A stretch of DNA of 64,000 nt. It comes from Perognathus longimembris pacificus (taxonomy: Eukaryota; Chordata; Mammalia; Rodentia; Heteromyidae). Numbering within the stretch: position 1 is the stretch's first letter; each line of letters opens with the position of its first letter. The stretch spans positions 24,330,073 to 24,394,072 of the forward strand of contig NC_063181.1 of NCBI RefSeq assembly GCF_023159225.1. The letters are read 5' to 3'. Below are positions 33,449 to 46,600 of the stretch, piece by piece. The notes beneath the pieces are model-generated. The model did no database searches, was not told where the DNA came from, and worked only from the letters and a program-made list of their open reading frames with translations. Made by a program: the position numbers and the translations under genes.

Positions 33449-33877
33449 TGGAAGATTCATGTCACTTTAATGAGGTTCGCTTGTGCAATGTCACCTCAGG
33501 GCTGACTTTACAATTCTGGTGATACAAGTTGTTTTCCTCTTCCTGATATGGACTGGGGGAGGGGGGTTACTTTCATAAAGAAAATTCTAGGCCTTGTTTT
33601 CAGGCAAAAAAGAAATTTTCCTGTATCTGCTTATTTCAATTTGCTTTCAGACCCCCCTACAAACCTTCCATACCAAAGTGGAACATTTTAGGATATCATA
33701 TTCTGAAACCTTCAATCATTTAAGTCAGTACTTGTCCAAAGGTCCTACCTGGAATTCTTACTGTATATAATCTTTAATCTTTCCTTGTTGAAGGGAAAAA
33801 GGTCACATTCTATCTGCCCATAAGGGAGGTATTTCATGTACAGTTTAAACTGACTAGTTCTGCAATACAGGTATCTT

Positions 33878-34129
33878 TTTTTTTTTTTTTTAGAGTATTC
33901 TTTTTGCCAGTCCTGGGACTTGAACTCTTGTCCTGGACACTGTCTCTGACCTTCTTTTGCACTCTACCACTTGTACCATAGTGCCACTTCTGGCTTTTTT
34001 GAGTAGTTTTATTGGAGATAAGAGTCTCACAGAGTTTTCTGCCTGAGCTGGCTTCTAAACGTGATTCTCAGATCTCAGCCTCCTGAGTAGCTAGGATTAC
34101 AAGCTTCAGCTACAGGTGCCTGGCTAATA
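33878..34129 (-). mobile_element. B1-Geo SINE
   Basis: Reverse dimer (gccagtcctgggacttgaac ... agatctcagcctcctgagta, gctaggattac). Target duplications AGGTATCTT (33869-33877, 34130-34138). Confidence 0.88.
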
Positions 34130-34144
34130 AGGTATCTTTACATT

Positions 34145-34350
34145 GGTTTAAAACTCACTCCTGTAATTCTAGCTACTCAGGAGGCTGAGATCCTAGGATT
34201 GAGACTTGAAGCCAGTTTAGACAGAAAAGTCCTTGAGTCTCTTATCTAATTAACCAGGAAAAAGCCAGCAGTAGAGGTGTGGCTCAAGCAGTATAGCACC
34301 AACAAGCCAACCCAAGCAAATGTGAGGCTCTGAGTTTGTGAACCAGTTCA
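34145..34350 (+). mobile_element. B1-Geo SINE, diverged
   Basis: cactcctgtaattctagcta, ctcaggaggctgagatccta; the right half is degraded (gtgtggctcaagcagtatag). Confidence 0.75.
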
Positions 34351-34862
34351 AAATCAGATTTAGCACCCACAATCCCATACCAAGATCTACCACTTGTACA
34401 TTCATTTATTATTCACAGTATTTAGTGACTATGCACATACAGGCTACTCTAGATGTTGGGACATATGACAGAACAAATAGAAATTGGGAATAAGTGGCTT
34501 AACTTTCCATGTTGAAAGGAAAGAGACTCTCTTCCCCCTACCTCTTGAGAATTTCAGTGTTCTTTTCAAATATATTTATGTCTTTTTAATGGCAAATAGG
34601 CTTCTTGCCAATCTCACAGCTCAGGAGGTTTCTCTTGGACCTGTGTCATCTATTTGAAATGTAATACTCAGGATGAGTAGAGGAAATGCCAATTGATTCC
34701 ACAGTGCCAAAATTGCCCATGTAATGAATGGTGTGTGCCCACTTAGCTATACAAAAGGGTAAGGTTTCTGTCATTGCAGTGTCTTTATTGGTATTAGGGC
34801 TCACAAATGATATCCCTGTTTATGTTTCTTTGAACTTCTACCTAAGAGCCCCTGACAGGCAA

Positions 34863-34912
34863 TATGGGGTGGGGGGGGGGTTGTGTGTATGTGTGTCTGT
34901 GTCTGAGTGTGC
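34863..34912. repeat. Poly(G) and TG-rich simple repeat
   Basis: A G run at about 34865-34880, then TGTGTATGTGTGTCTG-type units. Confidence 0.8.
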
Positions 34913-34914
34913 TC

Positions 34915-35005
34915 TCGTGCTGGTACAGAGGCTTGAACTTAGGGCCTGGCTGCTATCCTTTAGCTTTTTCATTCAAAGCACTCTACCACTTGAGCCACAG
35001 TTTAT
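34915..35005 (-). mobile_element. Solo Geo-type monomer
   Basis: ggcttgaacttagggcctgg, ctgctatcctttagcttttt, ctctaccacttgagccacag. Confidence 0.65.
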
Positions 35006-35214
35006 TTCCCCAGCAGACACCAGCAGTAAACAAAGGAGAAAAGGCCCACCCTTATAGTGCTTGTATTCAAGGCATTAAGTGATGAGGATGAAAAGAGGCC
35101 ATAAAAAAGCAGTGAATCTATATAGTGTCCAGGCAGTGATAGATGCTAAAGAGAAAAGTGAGGAGAGGGGAGCAGGACATGTCAGGAGTTGGAGATTATA
35201 GTTATTGTGATTTA

Positions 35215-36425
35215 TAATTATAGTTGCTAAACATTTATTATTATAAAATGATTATTAATGAGGTAGAGTAAGAAAGGGAAAAGTCATTTTTTTCCTCTAC
35301 TCTTTTGAATTCTTAGCTGGGATGAACCCTAGACAGATTCACCAGAGAGAAACAGATGGAAATTGATGAACATGTCTATTTCATATACACATGGGAGGCA
35401 CCAAAAGAAAATGAGTAAATCTCAAAATAAAATGGTTACTGACTTCAGACTAAAACACCGTCTTCAGCTGAAACCGAGAGAAGGACCAAGAGGAGATATA
35501 GCTCTGCACCAGGGGCATCATGGCAAAGGGGGAGGGGGAGTTCTTGCGCCCATTTTTTTCAACAGTGCTGTTCCACCAATATGAATATCTAATTATTTTG
35601 TTGTTCATTTTGCTGTAGCATGGGGAAAGAGATGCTCCTATACATCCATATTTTCTTTCAGACATAAATTCCACTTACCAAAAGTAAGTTCAGATCTGCT
35701 TTTGGAGCTTTTCCTGTGCCTGCTATTTCTAAAAATAATCAGCCTGAAATAATCCTTACTATCCCTAAGCAAGTATATCTTGGTATGTTCCGACTTCCTG
35801 CAGTGGTCACAGAAAGCTTTATAGAAATCATGAAATTTAAGCAAAAACATGAAGGCAATGAGGAAGAAAGTCATATGGCTAAGAAGGAGAAGAATTGTCT
35901 AGAGAAAAGGATAAGTAAAAGTCCTAAGGCAGGTGTCTACCTAGTGAAAAACTCCTAGGTGGACACTGGGATCTCATCTCCATTCTGCAGATTATTTCTG
36001 CCAGGCAAGCCAACCTTCTCATTGTTAAGTGAAGGCATTGGGTAATGATGTGGCAGTGATCTCGTCTATCTTGACTCTTAGATTCCAAATACGCAAATGT
36101 TACTGCCTTGTCTGTTTTGGAAACTGCTATTTGCCATGTTCATAACCCAAACCTTACTCTTTTTTAAAATCCAATTCAAATAGATTGGAAAAAATTTGGC
36201 CTTGGCTGATGTTTTATCTGCCCCTGACAAGCACTCTGCTGGGGATTCTACTGCATCATTAGCCTCGCCAAGGAGACCCCCCATGATTGTGCTTAATGAA
36301 ACCCTCCTTGTCCCCTCATCCCTCAATGGTTCACTCGAGCAGCCTGACAAATATTTTATTTCCTAAGTTCTAAGGTTCCTATAAAATGCTCTGCAAATTC
36401 AATACCTTCTATTGAAGGTATTAGT
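35215..36425. other. No recognisable feature
   Basis: Unique-looking sequence. The ORFs at 35450-35874 (minus) and 35716-35958 (plus) overlap in antisense and lack recognisable motifs. Confidence 0.4.
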
Positions 36426-36525
36426 GGGAGAGAAAAAGAAGGAAAGAAGAAAGACATTATACAGAAAGGAAGGAATGGGGCAAGAGGTAGAGAGACTGAG
36501 AGAGAGAGAGAAAGAACAGAGATAA
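36426..36525. repeat. Purine-rich low-complexity stretch
   Basis: About 100 bp of GA-rich sequence (aaagaaggaaagaagaaaga, gactgagagagagagagaaa). Confidence 0.75.
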
Positions 36526-36620
36526 ACTTACTGTGCAGATTTTAAAATGACCTTAATATTCCTTTATCCATACAGTTTTATATTCTTTTTGTTACCACAG
36601 TTTATCCTAGGGCCATTTTG

Positions 36621-36832
36621 CTTTTTTTTCATGCCAGTCCTGGGACTTGAACTCTGGGCCTGAGCTTTTGTGTTTAAGGCTAGTGCTCTACCCCTTTGAA
36701 TCACAGTGCCACTTCCAGCTTTTTAGTAGTTAATTGGAGGTAAGAGTCTCCTGGACTTTCCTGCCCAGACTGGCTTTGAGCCATGATCTTCAGATCTCAG
36801 CCTTCTGAGTAGCTAGGATTACAAATATGACC
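36621..36832 (-). mobile_element. B1-Geo SINE
   Basis: Reverse dimer: gccagtcctgggacttgaac, tgcccagactggctttgagc, gagtagctaggattacaaat. Confidence 0.85.
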
Positions 36833-37354
36833 CACAGACAAGTTGTCATCAGATACTAAGTGTTCTTCCAAATCATTTTAGATTCCCATAGGCTGGTAGA
36901 GACATCCCACTTGTCCAGCCTGCTTGCAAACTTGGCCTCCTTGGCACTCAATCTGCTTATAATTTGCTAGGCGTCTTCAGTTACACTAGATTTCCCCGCT
37001 AAAGCCCTGTGCCTCCAGTTAGTCAGAGGAGACTGACGTTTTATCAACCCATCACCATGGACCATCACCATTGGAGGGCACCATGGGGCCTTCTGGAGTT
37101 TTTGGTAGTGCTTTGGTTAAACTTACAATTTTGTCTTCCCTTTTAAAGAAATCAATAGGAAGCTTCATTTGAAACAGCACTAGAGACTTTTCATAGACTT
37201 CGGCATTTTTGTGATGAATTTGTGTGATTTTTTTGTGATGAATGAAGTGGTCACATCAATTTCCTCCAGCTTTGGCAATAGTGTCGTTTCCTCTGTGTGA
37301 TAGAGCAATGCGTTGTGCCCGGCCTATGCCATGTGATCTGATGCACACATGGTG

Positions 37355-37404
<50 letters not shown>
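37355..37404. repeat. (TG)n microsatellite
   Basis: 50 bp of uninterrupted TG. Confidence 0.95.
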
Positions 37405-37406
<2 letters not shown>

Positions 37407-37500
37407 GTACTGGGGCTTCAACTCAGGGCCTCAGAGTCTTGCTTAGCCTTTTCACCTCAAGGCTGGTGCTCTGCTAACATTTCAGCCACACCTTCACTTG
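37405..37500 (-). mobile_element. Solo Geo-type monomer next to (TG)n
   Basis: gtactggggcttcaactcag, gcctcagagtcttgcttagc, aaggctggtgctctgctaac. Confidence 0.6.
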
Positions 37501-37504
37501 TGTT

Positions 37505-39420
37505 TTGTTTTGTTTTCATTAGTTTGTTGGACATAGTCTCTGATTTGTCTCCTGAGTACTTGTGGATTACAGCAGGAGTGCACTATGGTACCATTTGTTT
37601 CAATATGGTAAAGCAAGATGAGATCTTTGTAAAGACATTTTCAGTGACAATTAAGGACATGAACCTCAACTAAAAGTATGTTGTGCTATTGATGAAAATA
37701 AAACCTAAGTGGCAGTTCACAGTGTGTGCCCATAGGCACCAGCCATGTTAACACCTTCCTCTTCTGCTCAGCAGGTGGAAAAATTCTTTTCACATCCCAG
37801 TTTTATAAATGTTAACCTGTGGAAAATAAAGTGAGACTTAAACCAGAGGAAATAGGACAGCTGTCAAAATTCACAGAGCTTTGAGGTTCCCTTCAACCTG
37901 CAAAGATGGAACTGTGCCCTTAAGTTCAAAAGTTGTGTCCACCTCTTCTTTTCCCGTCTCTAATCCTGGAGATCAGAGTTCAAGCCACAGCTTGGTGAGA
38001 AAAGCAAGAAAAAAAAAAAAAAAAGGAAGACAATAGTTAAGCTTATTGTATGCTTCCTGCCTGAGCTGCTATTGTTGCCATTAAGCTAATTTCTTCAATA
38101 TCAGACTTCATTTCCTGAAGGCTTGTAAGCAAAAGCTGTGCTAAGAAATGAAGGCTTGTTTTTTCTAGGGCCCTGAACTTCATCTGAATTAGTAATGATA
38201 TACAGCTATTGTGAAACACCAACCAAAATCTAATAAGGGAACTAGGAATTAATCCTATAAAAGTATTCAACCGTATTGTGTCCTTATGCATGTGGTTATT
38301 TTTGCTTGTGGTAGGGCTTATTTTCTCCTTCTTTATAATAAAGTTATAAAGCAGTCAAACCTTTTCATGAGGGTCAAAAGTTTTCCCCACACAAGCCCCT
38401 CCCTTCCTGCGTTGCCAGTAAAAAGCTTTGCCTTAGAGCTTCTATAACAATCAGCTCTTCCTCTAAAAGAGAAGCCTGGAAATATGTGTAAGAATCTATA
38501 CTGGAAGGCAAAGCCTAATGAAGCCAACGGATGGTGTCTCTGGTGGGATTTATAGAGCTATGGAAAAGTTACCTTGTGAGAGCTCATTGCTTCTCTTCCT
38601 CAAAGCTAGCCCTGGATGAAGCCAGGAACACATGCTATATGTCCTGTGCAGCCACTTCCTCTTCCTCTTCCTCTTGCACTTGAACCACAAGATAAGCATG
38701 CAGGTCCCCAGGCCACTGTCCTCAGCCCTCATCTTAGCCATGCTGTCACCTCAGCTACACTGCCCTACCTCTGATGCACTTGATTGTTGGCCAGTAAAAA
38801 GATATGTCTGTACTGTGACAACTAGAAATCAGCTCCCCTTGTTTCTGCCACCAACTTCTCTAGTTTCATTGTACTGGTCTTTAGAGATACCTCATATATT
38901 CACACTGGTTTGCTTCATAGCAAAAAGGTTAATTTTCAACATTACTGATAGGCCGTGGGGCATGGTGAAAAGCTGGACATGGCCACCCAATGTAGTCTTG
39001 CCAGTACCAATGGCCTTACTTGGGGAGCTACTACTTCAAATACAATAAATGCATTCAGAAGGACAAGTGTTTGATGTAGATAGCAAGGTATTCATCTCTG
39101 TATTGGCTTGCATTAGTCATTCTTTAGGAGAACCTTCTTAAGGTAACTCTTGACTTTCAATATAGACACTGGCAAATTTGATCCATGGATTCTCCTAGGG
39201 CCAATGATGCCACCCTAGAGGGAAATGGCGACCAATGTTTACCAGTATTTTGTGCAAATTACCTGATTATTGTCAATCTCCTTGGAAAACAAACAGCTGT
39301 TAATTATTTTTCCAAGTATGTACTTTAGCGTTTTTAGTTTTTTAAAGCCTACTCGTGCCAAGATTTGTTTGATGATGAAATACTCGGGTGCTAAAGGAGA
39401 GGTTTCAATCTGTGGTCCCT
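37505..39420. other. Mostly unique sequence; A run at 38009-38024
   Basis: No gene recognised. A short B1-like scrap (ctggagatcagagttcaagc) precedes the A run. The 138-codon plus frame at 38632-39048 has no recognisable motif. Confidence 0.4.
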
Positions 39421-39424
39421 TGGA

Positions 39425-39735
39425 GCACCATTTTTGCATCTGTGAAGAAGCAGATCATAGTGGCAGACTGCTTGTGGTGGAGCAAAGCTGCTCACCTTAG
39501 CACAGTTGGGAAGCAAAGTAGGGAAACAAGATAGGCCCTTCAAATGTCCACCCCCAGGCCCTACTTCCTCCAGTTAGGTCTCACCCTCTAAGAGCCAGTC
39601 AGCTACCAACTCATCATCAATGGATAATCCACTGATGAGGTCAGCATCCTCATGATCCAATCACTTCTCCTCACTGGTTAGGGACCAATTCTCCAATCTG
39701 TGGGCCTTTTGCATCATGTTATATCCAAATCATAG
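39425..39735 (-). mobile_element. MaLR LTR fragment
   Basis: Reverse MaLR: tgtggtggagcaaagctgct, ggccctacttcctccagtta, ccactgatgaggtcagcatc, ctcatgatccaatcacttct. Confidence 0.6.
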
Positions 39736-39793
39736 CAGAAAGAACTATTAAACAGCAAAATGATAGTTATGGATGCACACTTTACAAGAAATG

Positions 39794-41126
39794 ACAAATG
39801 ATACCGGAAAAGGACATAGCTCGCAAGATAAACAGAAAGCCCATAGACTGGGAGAAGATCTTTACTGGCCATTCAACAGACAAAGGCCTCATCTCTAAAA
39901 TATATGCAGAACTAAAAAAATTACCTTCTTCCAAAACAAAACCGCAAAGTACCAATAGCCCCCTCATCAAGTGGGCTAAAGACTTACAAAGAGACTTCTC
40001 TGATGAGGAAATGAGAATGGCCAAGAGACATATGAAAAAATGCTCTACTTCACTGGCCATAAAAGAAGTGCAAATCAAAACAACATTGAGATTCCATCTC
40101 ACCCCAGTAAGAATGTCATATATCAAGAAAACTAACAATAACAATTGTTGGAGGGGATGTGGCCAAAAGGGAACCCTACTTCACTGTTGGTGGGAATGTA
40201 AACTGGTTCAGCCACTCTGGCAAGCAGTATGGAGATTCCTCAGAAGGCTAAATATAGAACTCCCCTATTACCCAGCAGCCCCACTTTTGGGTATCTATCC
40301 AAAAGACCACAAACAAAATCACAGTAATGCCACCAGCACTACAATGTTCATCGCAGCACAATTTGTCATAGCTAGAATCTGGAACCAACCCAGATGCCCC
40401 TCAGTAGACGAATGGATCAGGAAAATGTGGTACATATACACAATGGAATTTTATGCCTCTATCAGAAAGAATGATATTGCCCCATTTGTAAGGAAATGGA
40501 AGGACTTGGAACAAATTATACTAAGTGAAGTGAGCCAGACCCAAAGAAACATGGACTCTATGGTCTCCCTTATTGGGAATAATTAGTACAGGTTTAGGCA
40601 AGTCATAGCAGAGCATCACAAGAGCCCAATAGCTATACCCTTATGAACACATAAGATGAAGCTAAGTGAAATGAACTCCATGTTGTGGAAACGATTGTTA
40701 TATCACAGTTGTAACTACTTTCAACGTCCCATCTGTATCTGTAGCTTCTATTATTGATGATGTTCTTGTATCACCTTCCTGTGGTTGTACCTACACCATG
40801 TCTCTAATCTTATCTGAGTATATTGGAAACCGTGTATACTGGTATTAGAAGTAGGAAATTGAAAGGGAATACCAAAATTGAGAGACACAGGGTAAAAAAA
40901 GGCAAACAACTACAAAAGCAATACTTGCAAAATTGTTTGGTGTAAGTGAACTGAACACCTCAAGGGGGGAAAGGGAAAGTGGGAGGAGGGAGGGGGTATG
41001 AGGGACAAGGTAACAAACAGTACAAGAAATGTATCCAATGCCTAACGTATGAAACTGTAACCTCTCTGTACATCAGTTTGATAATAAAAATTTGAAAAAC
41101 AACAACAACAACAACAAATGGTACCG
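39794..41126 (+). mobile_element. 5'-truncated L1 with open ORF2 C-terminus and 3' UTR
   Basis: The body starts near 39807. An open frame to 40586 encodes the ORF2p C-terminal part ([80 protein letters not shown]) without a break. The 3' UTR carries the G-rich tract (40962-40998) and ends ctgtacatcagtttgataat, then an AAC-expanded tail. Target duplications ACAAATGRTACCG lie at 39794-39806 and 41114-41126 (one mismatch). EN and RT domains are missing, so it cannot act on its own. Confidence 0.94.
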
Positions 41127-41794
41127 CAAGCATTCTGTACCTGGTCTATGTGCTGAGGAAGGACTTTGCTCTCAGCTTTTATTTCTCTCCATATATGGAT
41201 GGATATAGCACTCACCATCTTTCCCCAGAGTTTGCTAAGTGGCATTGTGACATCGTGTAGTTAACAGACCACAACACAGAACAAAATACAACTGCATGTT
41301 GCACATACAATTTTTCTTCTTCAAGAAATACCTATTCCAAGTCTTATCTACCTGATGCACAGAAAAGAGCTGGTGTTCCTTGCAGAACTGGCAGTGAGGA
41401 GAAAGTGGAAGAAAACATTTCTTGAAGAGATGGAAGAGCTACATTTCTAATATCACAGTACTCTCACAATAATGGAAAACCTCTAATTTTATTTTCCACT
41501 TTTAATAGGAATGTCCCAGTATTTTCCTGATCTGTAGGAACACATGAAGCTGTCCTAAATCTGAAAACCCAACCTGTGCCACCTAAGGGCTCCATTCATG
41601 CCTTCCTGACAATACCACCCCCTGCTCTCACCTGCAGTGTCTTCTCTGCTCTGTGCAGGACTCCATTGTGCACATGCCTGCATCCTTAGTTTGGGGATTG
41701 CTGCTGTCCTGAGCTGGCTGCCTTCCCCACCCACTGCCATGCTGTGTGTAGTCCCATTCTCATTCTTTTGCCAAGACTTATTTACTCTGCTTAG

Positions 41795-42060
41795 TCATTT
41801 TGGGATGCTGTAACAAAATATACCTTAGGATTGGAGTTTTTTAAATAATAGAAATTTATTGCTCACAGTTCTGAAGGCCAAGTTCAAGATTCAGGCACCA
41901 GAGGATTCGGTGTCTGCTCAGGTCCTGTTTCTTTAGATTGCACCTTCTGGGTCCACGCACGATAAAAGGGTCAAGGAATTTCCTCGAACTGTTTCTACAA
42001 GGGCATGAATCTCATTCTTCAGGGTTCCATCCTTATGATGCAGTCATCTCCTAAACTCTC
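41795..42060 (-). mobile_element. MaLR (MLT1/MST-like) LTR
   Basis: Reverse orientation: gctgtaacaaaatatacctt, aatagaaatttattgctcac, agttctgaaggccaagttca, gaggattcggtgtctgctca. Confidence 0.7.
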
Positions 42061-42629
42061 CTCTTTTTAGTACTACTGCATTAGAGATTGTGCTTCAACA
42101 TAGAAATTGGGTTTTGTTGGGGTTTTTTTGAGGGGGAGGCGAAGGACAAAAAATTCAGATATACTGACATTATCCTCTTCAATATCTTGCCTATTGTCTT
42201 GCCTACCTCTGTCATCTTCAGGGTAGTTCTCATCATTCTACTTGACTGGCCACCCAATCTCAGACCTCCAAGAAATAGTTATGGAAACCTCCACTTAAAT
42301 GACTGGAGTGTAACAGCCATTCTCCAAGGCATGCACACATGGCCATGAGCAGGTATCTTCTGGGCAATCATCTCAACACTTAATGAAGAACAGCTGCTTC
42401 CCATCTTCAGGGTCTAATTGTCCCCAGCTGGCCACTTCTTCCCTCTACACCCGGGTTCAGTTCCTGACACAGGTCTTTTCTCATCTCATGAAGCTCCTCA
42501 TCTTTTTACAATAATCTGTTCATGTGAATTGAGGTCCTGGTAAGGAATACTCCTGTCCTTATACACATCAGTCATGGGCTTAGGCTCTGACAAAGCATCA
42601 AACACAAGCTAGGATACAGATCTCTTATA

Positions 42630-42860
42630 AGCTGGTTGCTTGTGGCTCATGCCTATCATCCCAGCTACTCAGGAGGTTGAGATCTGAAGTTTGTGGCTTC
42701 AAGCCCTGAGACTCTTATATGCAATTAACCACTTAAAAATCGGAAGTGGAACTGTGCCTCAAAGTGGTAAAGTGTTAGCTGTGAGCAAAAACGCTCAGGG
42801 ACAGCACCCAAGCACTAAGTTCAAACCCCACGACCACCACCACCAACAACAACAAAAAAT
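42630..42860 (+). mobile_element. B1-Geo SINE
   Basis: gtggctcatgcctatcatcc, ctcaggaggttgagatctga; right half aactgtgcctcaaagtggta, ttcaaaccccac, then (ACC/AAC)n. Confidence 0.82.
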
Positions 42861-43429
42861 ATATAACTAATATAGTATAATGGGAAGATACTAGGAAAAC
42901 ACAGAAGGTTAGTCATTTGGTGCTGTTTTATAAATATGTTGATATATTTCTACTTTCAAAATCACCCAGTCAAAATGTCCTGCTTCCCAGGAATCTAGTG
43001 AGAATGATCAAAGTCATCCAGAATGGAACGTGTGTTGCTGACCCAGGATGAAACTAATTAGAATCACTCTAGTCATCAGAAATTAATAGAATTCCACCTG
43101 GTAGTTTTGTAAGGCACTTAAAAACTTTGAATCTGTGTTATTGAAAGTTAAAAGTCACTAACCAGAGTTTATATTTCCCATACTTGTACCAGAGATGAGT
43201 TAATTCTTTGCTCCTTTTAAACCTCTTCCAGAATATAATTTTGTTAAGGCCAGCCCAGTATAGAAAAGGAGATGAAGACTAATTTTAGCTACATAGAAAT
43301 TAGGGTCACATGTTTGAGGTCCGGGATTTTCATTGGTAAACTCATAAATCAATACCAATTTGGAAAATGATGGATAATTTGGAGCCAGCCCTTCAAATTA
43401 TGGATCTTAGCTGATAAACAGCTGATATA

Positions 43430-43640
43430 ATTGAGTGCTCAAAATGTATGCACATCATACTTTATTAACTGTTCTACTTAATTCTTAAGCCATTAATAAC
43501 CAATGTTATATAGATTTAGAAACTGCTTCTCAAAAATATGACTTACCTGCCTAAAGTCATTAGCAATTCAGTGAGAGCTAAACACAGGCTGATCTGATTT
43601 TCAAAGTCTGCTCTGTTCCCTCTGCGATGCTGTCTGTCCA
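43430..43640 (-). mobile_element. MIR SINE
   Basis: Reverse MIR: gttctacttaattcttaagc, gatttagaaactgcttctca, ctaaagtcattagcaattca. Confidence 0.55.
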
Positions 43641-43644
43641 CACA

Positions 43645-46600
43645 GCACAGGGTGAGGAGGGAAGGCGCCATTCTCTGCTTATTCTTACCTTAGACTTTTT
43701 ACTTCTTTGGTCTCTTGACGGAATGATTTCTTGAGGTGTGATAAATGTCCTGAATATTTCCTAGCACCCATGTCCCCTTGGGTACACACAGAGGCTGTCT
43801 ACAGCCACATTTCCCAATTCTGATGGATCGGCTTTTGACTGAAAATTAGCTTCTGCCAAAGATATGTGATAGATCTGGAAGTCAGGACAGAGGCAGAAGC
43901 TATCCTCCTGATGATTTAGCTGCAGCCTTTGACCAAAGGTGGGGACACTGGGGCTTGCTCAGTGTCCAGTCACTAACGTTATAAATGCTGAGATATAGTT
44001 AAGGTGGGGTAACAGTTGCAGTAGAAATCTTTCTGATGAATAGGTCTCTACAGAAGTAATGTATTTTCAGTCAGTGTTTCCAATGATAGTTTCTGCTTTC
44101 CTACCTTGCTGGTAGTGACAGGGGCAGAGTAGAAGCAGCTCTAGGCCCAGCTCCCTCTCCTCTCCTAGCAACATAAACACCTGCTTCTCTTTATTCGATG
44201 CCTTCCTGCTTAAAATAGCCACCGTGGTTTTTGTTTCCTGCAACTGAGTTCTGCTGATACACATCATTTTCCTTCTTTCCTTATAACTGCCGGGTTTCTC
44301 AACTGCCAACCTTTGCAAATGATCCTGTCGACACTAAAATGGAAGCTCTGAGTATCTCCAGCGCTCCCTCATCCCTATTCATTTTCCTCCAGAGCTTTTA
44401 ATGTCATCCAGAGATTATTTTTATTTATTGGTGGAGGGCATGCACTCTCCCTACCCCACTAATAGAATTTAAACTCCATTAAAAAGGCACTGTTCCCTAC
44501 TGCACACTTCTCTCATACTAGAACCAGTACTAGCCAATAATGAGATTTCAACAGTGTGGAACAAATGCAATCTATTCGTCACCAAACACTTCGGTTAAAT
44601 TAACAGGTTAGTAATAGATTTATCAACAATATACCCTCAAGAACACCTGCCCATAAAGCTTTCATTTAGCTTTTGCATCCTGAGAAGAACACAAAATGAC
44701 ATACATCCTCTGATCTCAGTGTTTTATTTACAGCAACCAACCAATCCCTTCCAGTTTGCCTAAACTGTTCTCAGTTTTATAACCCTGAAGTCTCACGTCC
44801 TTGGGACTTCTCAGTCCTGGACTAATCAACATAATTGTTTGCTTGAATTAAATTCCTATGCTGCTAAAGAAAGACCCTTGGGATTATGTATTGGCTTAAA
44901 TCTATCCTGCAAATAAAAGCTTGAAAACATGAAATACTAAGCCAGTTTGTGGCTTCCCTCTCAATCCCTGCCAGGTTGTAGGTGATCATCAAAAACACCT
45001 GGTAAAATTTGAGCAATGACTTTAGGCTGTTCTTTTTTTTTAACACTAAAACTTGAATTTGCCTACACACTGAATATTTTAGAGCAGAGGCTGTGAAATC
45101 TCTCTCATATTTTACAGTCACATTAAAACTATGATAAATGAGCTTCCCAGAGAAAAGATGCTAAAAAAAAAAATCAAGATGAGCTCTAGATTGACAGCAG
45201 TGGGGCTGGGGTATGGATGGGAGACAGAGGGTGAACTCTGTAGGGCATGTTTGTCAATTTTAATTCTAGGAATGAATAAAAGCTTTGCTCATCTCTGGGA
45301 GGAATTGCCTCCACCTCACTTCTAATATTATTCCTAAACTCTAGGCATAGGGCCCAGGATAACACATGCATGTATCCAAAATGTCAGGGCCTCTGAACTG
45401 ACCTTAAGAGTGAATCTGGAGGACAAGGACATTCTCAGCTAGAAGGACCCAAGCTTCCAGCAGATGGACACTTTAGGTGCCCTCTTTCCTAGAGGGTTCA
45501 TATGATGGATGATTGGGTGGTGGGAAATTTTAAAATGTTCTTCTCAATCAAAACTGAAACTTCAGCCATAGTCCTGGAAACTTTTGCACCTGCACATAGA
45601 GTTATGTTACTAAAAGCCACTGTTTTTGTGGCTCTGGCCACTGCATGTGGCAATGATGTTTCTTCAGCAATGAGTGCAAAGGGTTAATGAGGCAGCGCTT
45701 GCACAATCCCAGTACAACACAACCCACAGAGCCAGCAATCTGTCTGTCTGAACATGTTTATAAAGCAGACATGGAGAAACTGACCAAACCTCCAAAATGC
45801 AGCTTGCCTGGAAGTACTAAGCACACAAGCTGCCTTTCTCCTGAAGAACTTGGGTCAGAGGACTCTAGAACCCGCTGTAGCTAGATTTTGTGAACTCTGA
45901 ATTGTCCTGCATCTTGATCTTTTCACAGCTTGACCCAGAGCCTTGGAAAGACTAACACTGCTAAAACTGGCTATTAGGTCTGACCACTTCCTTCCTTTCC
46001 TGAACTATTTTCAGAAGCAGAGAGATAGTGCCTCTGCACCTGTTATTAGTGTGGTCAGAGGAGAAAACCCCTACAGAACCCTCATTGGTCCTCACTGCAA
46101 GGCCAGGCTCTGGAGGGGGATGGCTCCAGTGTTCAGTTATGATGGGGGCAACTGAGGCCTGGAAGCCTCAGGAAAAGACCATCCCATCCATGACCCTGCT
46201 GAATTTCCTAACCCAAAGCTTCTCACAGCCTGATTAGGCCCATCCTTCCACCCCACTCTTTCCTAGGTCTGCACTGCTAAGGGCATAGCGTGGGCTTGCA
46301 GCCTGGTTCTCTTACTGTTGGGGATAGGCTGGTTTAGGGAGGAGGGGAGTCAGGAGATGATTTCCTATAGTTACTTCAGCTTGCTGCGCTTGTGGGGATA
46401 TCAATGGATTAGGAGCTTGCCAGTGTGAACTGCGGGGAGAGATCTTCTGCAGCCTAGACACAGTGGGGAACTGCTCCTAGATCCTCTGGCAGCTCAGGTT
46501 CCTGTCCAGTGGCTCTGATCTTCCTGGCCCTGGGTGTGCCACAGGATGGGAGTTTCAGGATGAGGTAGTTGGCTGGACATCACTGACCAAACCAGTTTCT

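Noticed and set aside
32590..35215. Scattered stretches (32820-33000, 34390-34450, 35070-35215) resembling ancient L2-type repeats
   Set aside because: Only short, vague resemblance; too weak to annotate without a library search.
39798..40586. 262-codon plus frame as a host gene
   Set aside because: It is the C-terminal part of L1 ORF2p within a 5'-truncated L1.
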